Positions 5,874-6,127 of a stretch of 6,127 nt of DNA are shown here, piece after piece. Below the pieces are notes generated by a model. It was given only the letters and a program-made list of their open reading frames with translations, was not told where the DNA came from and did not search any database. Source of the DNA: an uncultured Chlorobiaceae bacterium (GTDB lineage Bacteria; Bacteroidota; Chlorobiia; Chlorobiales; Chlorobiaceae); assembly GCA_903838095.1 (NCBI GenBank), contig CAILXE010000237.1, forward strand, positions 1 to 6,127. The letters run 5' to 3'. The translations under genes and the position numbers were made by a program. Every line of letters starts with the position of its first letter. Position 1 is the first letter of the stretch.

Positions 5874-6127
5874 CTATAAAATAGTCATGGATTTTTTTAT
5901 TCCTGCCGCATGTTCATTTGGAACAACAATATGATCCTTCATAACAGGATCATCATAATCACCCACGTTATCAACAGCAACTATACCAGAATAAGTATCA
6001 GCAGATGTTTTTACTATTCGATAAAAAGAATAATTAAGATCGTTCATTAAGGCAATCTTGTGTCCGCCTTCTATGTATACTTTGTGCTCTGGGGTGCATC
6101 GCTGATAGTGCTTAGTAAAGACACCGC
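5874..6127 (-). CDS. C-terminal part of an unidentified protein (5' end outside window)
   Basis: A minus-strand frame is open from the right edge to TAG at 5874-5876, giving about 84 residues. Visible stretches include VYIEGGHKIALMNDLNYSFYRIV, then a segment rich in valine and aspartate (GIVAVDNVGDYDDPVMKD), and a short basic end (GIKKSMTIL). I do not recognise the family; there is no membrane helix or catalytic motif I can name. It lies 16 bases before the GT9 gene on the same strand, so it is very likely the preceding gene of the same operon and may take part in the same surface-glycan pathway. The codon pattern and absence of stops support real coding, although the tail is A+T richer than its neighbours. 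Confidence 0.55.
   Translation of the reverse strand, partial: GVFTKHYQRCTPEHKVYIEGGHKIALMNDLNYSFYRIVKTSADTYSGIVAVDNVGDYDDPVMKDHIVVPNEHAAGIKKSMTIL

Noticed and set aside
1..6127. CRISPR arrays, insertion sequences, tRNA or rRNA genes, phage or defence genes
   Set aside because: No repeated spacer pattern, terminal repeats with a transposase, cloverleaf-like stretch or relevant protein motif was found on either strand.

Overview
This window looks like part of a cell-surface polysaccharide locus, most likely lipopolysaccharide (LPS) core or O-chain assembly, from a Gram-negative bacterium of moderate G+C. Two GT9 heptosyltransferase-type proteins, one a good match to the WaaF (heptosyltransferase II) pattern, imply an outer membrane with a heptose-containing core. 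The overall style (weak or absent Shine-Dalgarno sequences, this mix of GT2 and GT9 families) reminds me of Chlorobiota/Bacteroidota-type genomes, but that is only an impression. No rRNA or other taxonomic marker is present.

Layout. Plus strand: positions 3-110 hold the C-terminal tail of a gene that starts outside the window. A 152-base spacer (111-262) follows, and then a complete 325-residue membrane-anchored protein (263-1240) whose body resembles the sugar-transferase/beta-propeller domain of the GINT1 (glucosamine inositolphosphorylceramide transferase) N-terminal family. Minus strand, read from right to left: the tail of an unidentified gene (5874-6127), a GT9 heptosyltransferase-like protein (4772-5857), a WaaE/LgtF-like GT2 glucosyltransferase (4035-4793), a GT2 protein with a C-terminal galactosyltransferase-type domain (3254-4063) and a second type of GT2 (2379-3245). 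After a 129-base gap with a good extended -10 promoter candidate comes WaaF (1293-2249). The two transcription units converge at 1241-1292, where an intrinsic terminator can be seen for the minus strand.

How the genes work together (inference). The first four complete minus-strand genes overlap or nearly touch (22-base overlap, 29-base overlap, 8-base gap), so they look like one translationally coupled operon that delivers several sugar transferases in sequence. WaaF would add the second heptose of the inner core. The second GT9 would add another heptose or related sugar, and the WaaE-like GT2 would add a glucose to inner-core heptose. The other two GT2s would add outer-core or side-chain sugars. 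The convergent GINT1-like protein could add a further sugar at the inner face of the membrane. There is no sign of RNA genes, insertion sequences, CRISPR arrays, attachment sites or a replication origin. No gene-free stretch exceeds 300 bases.
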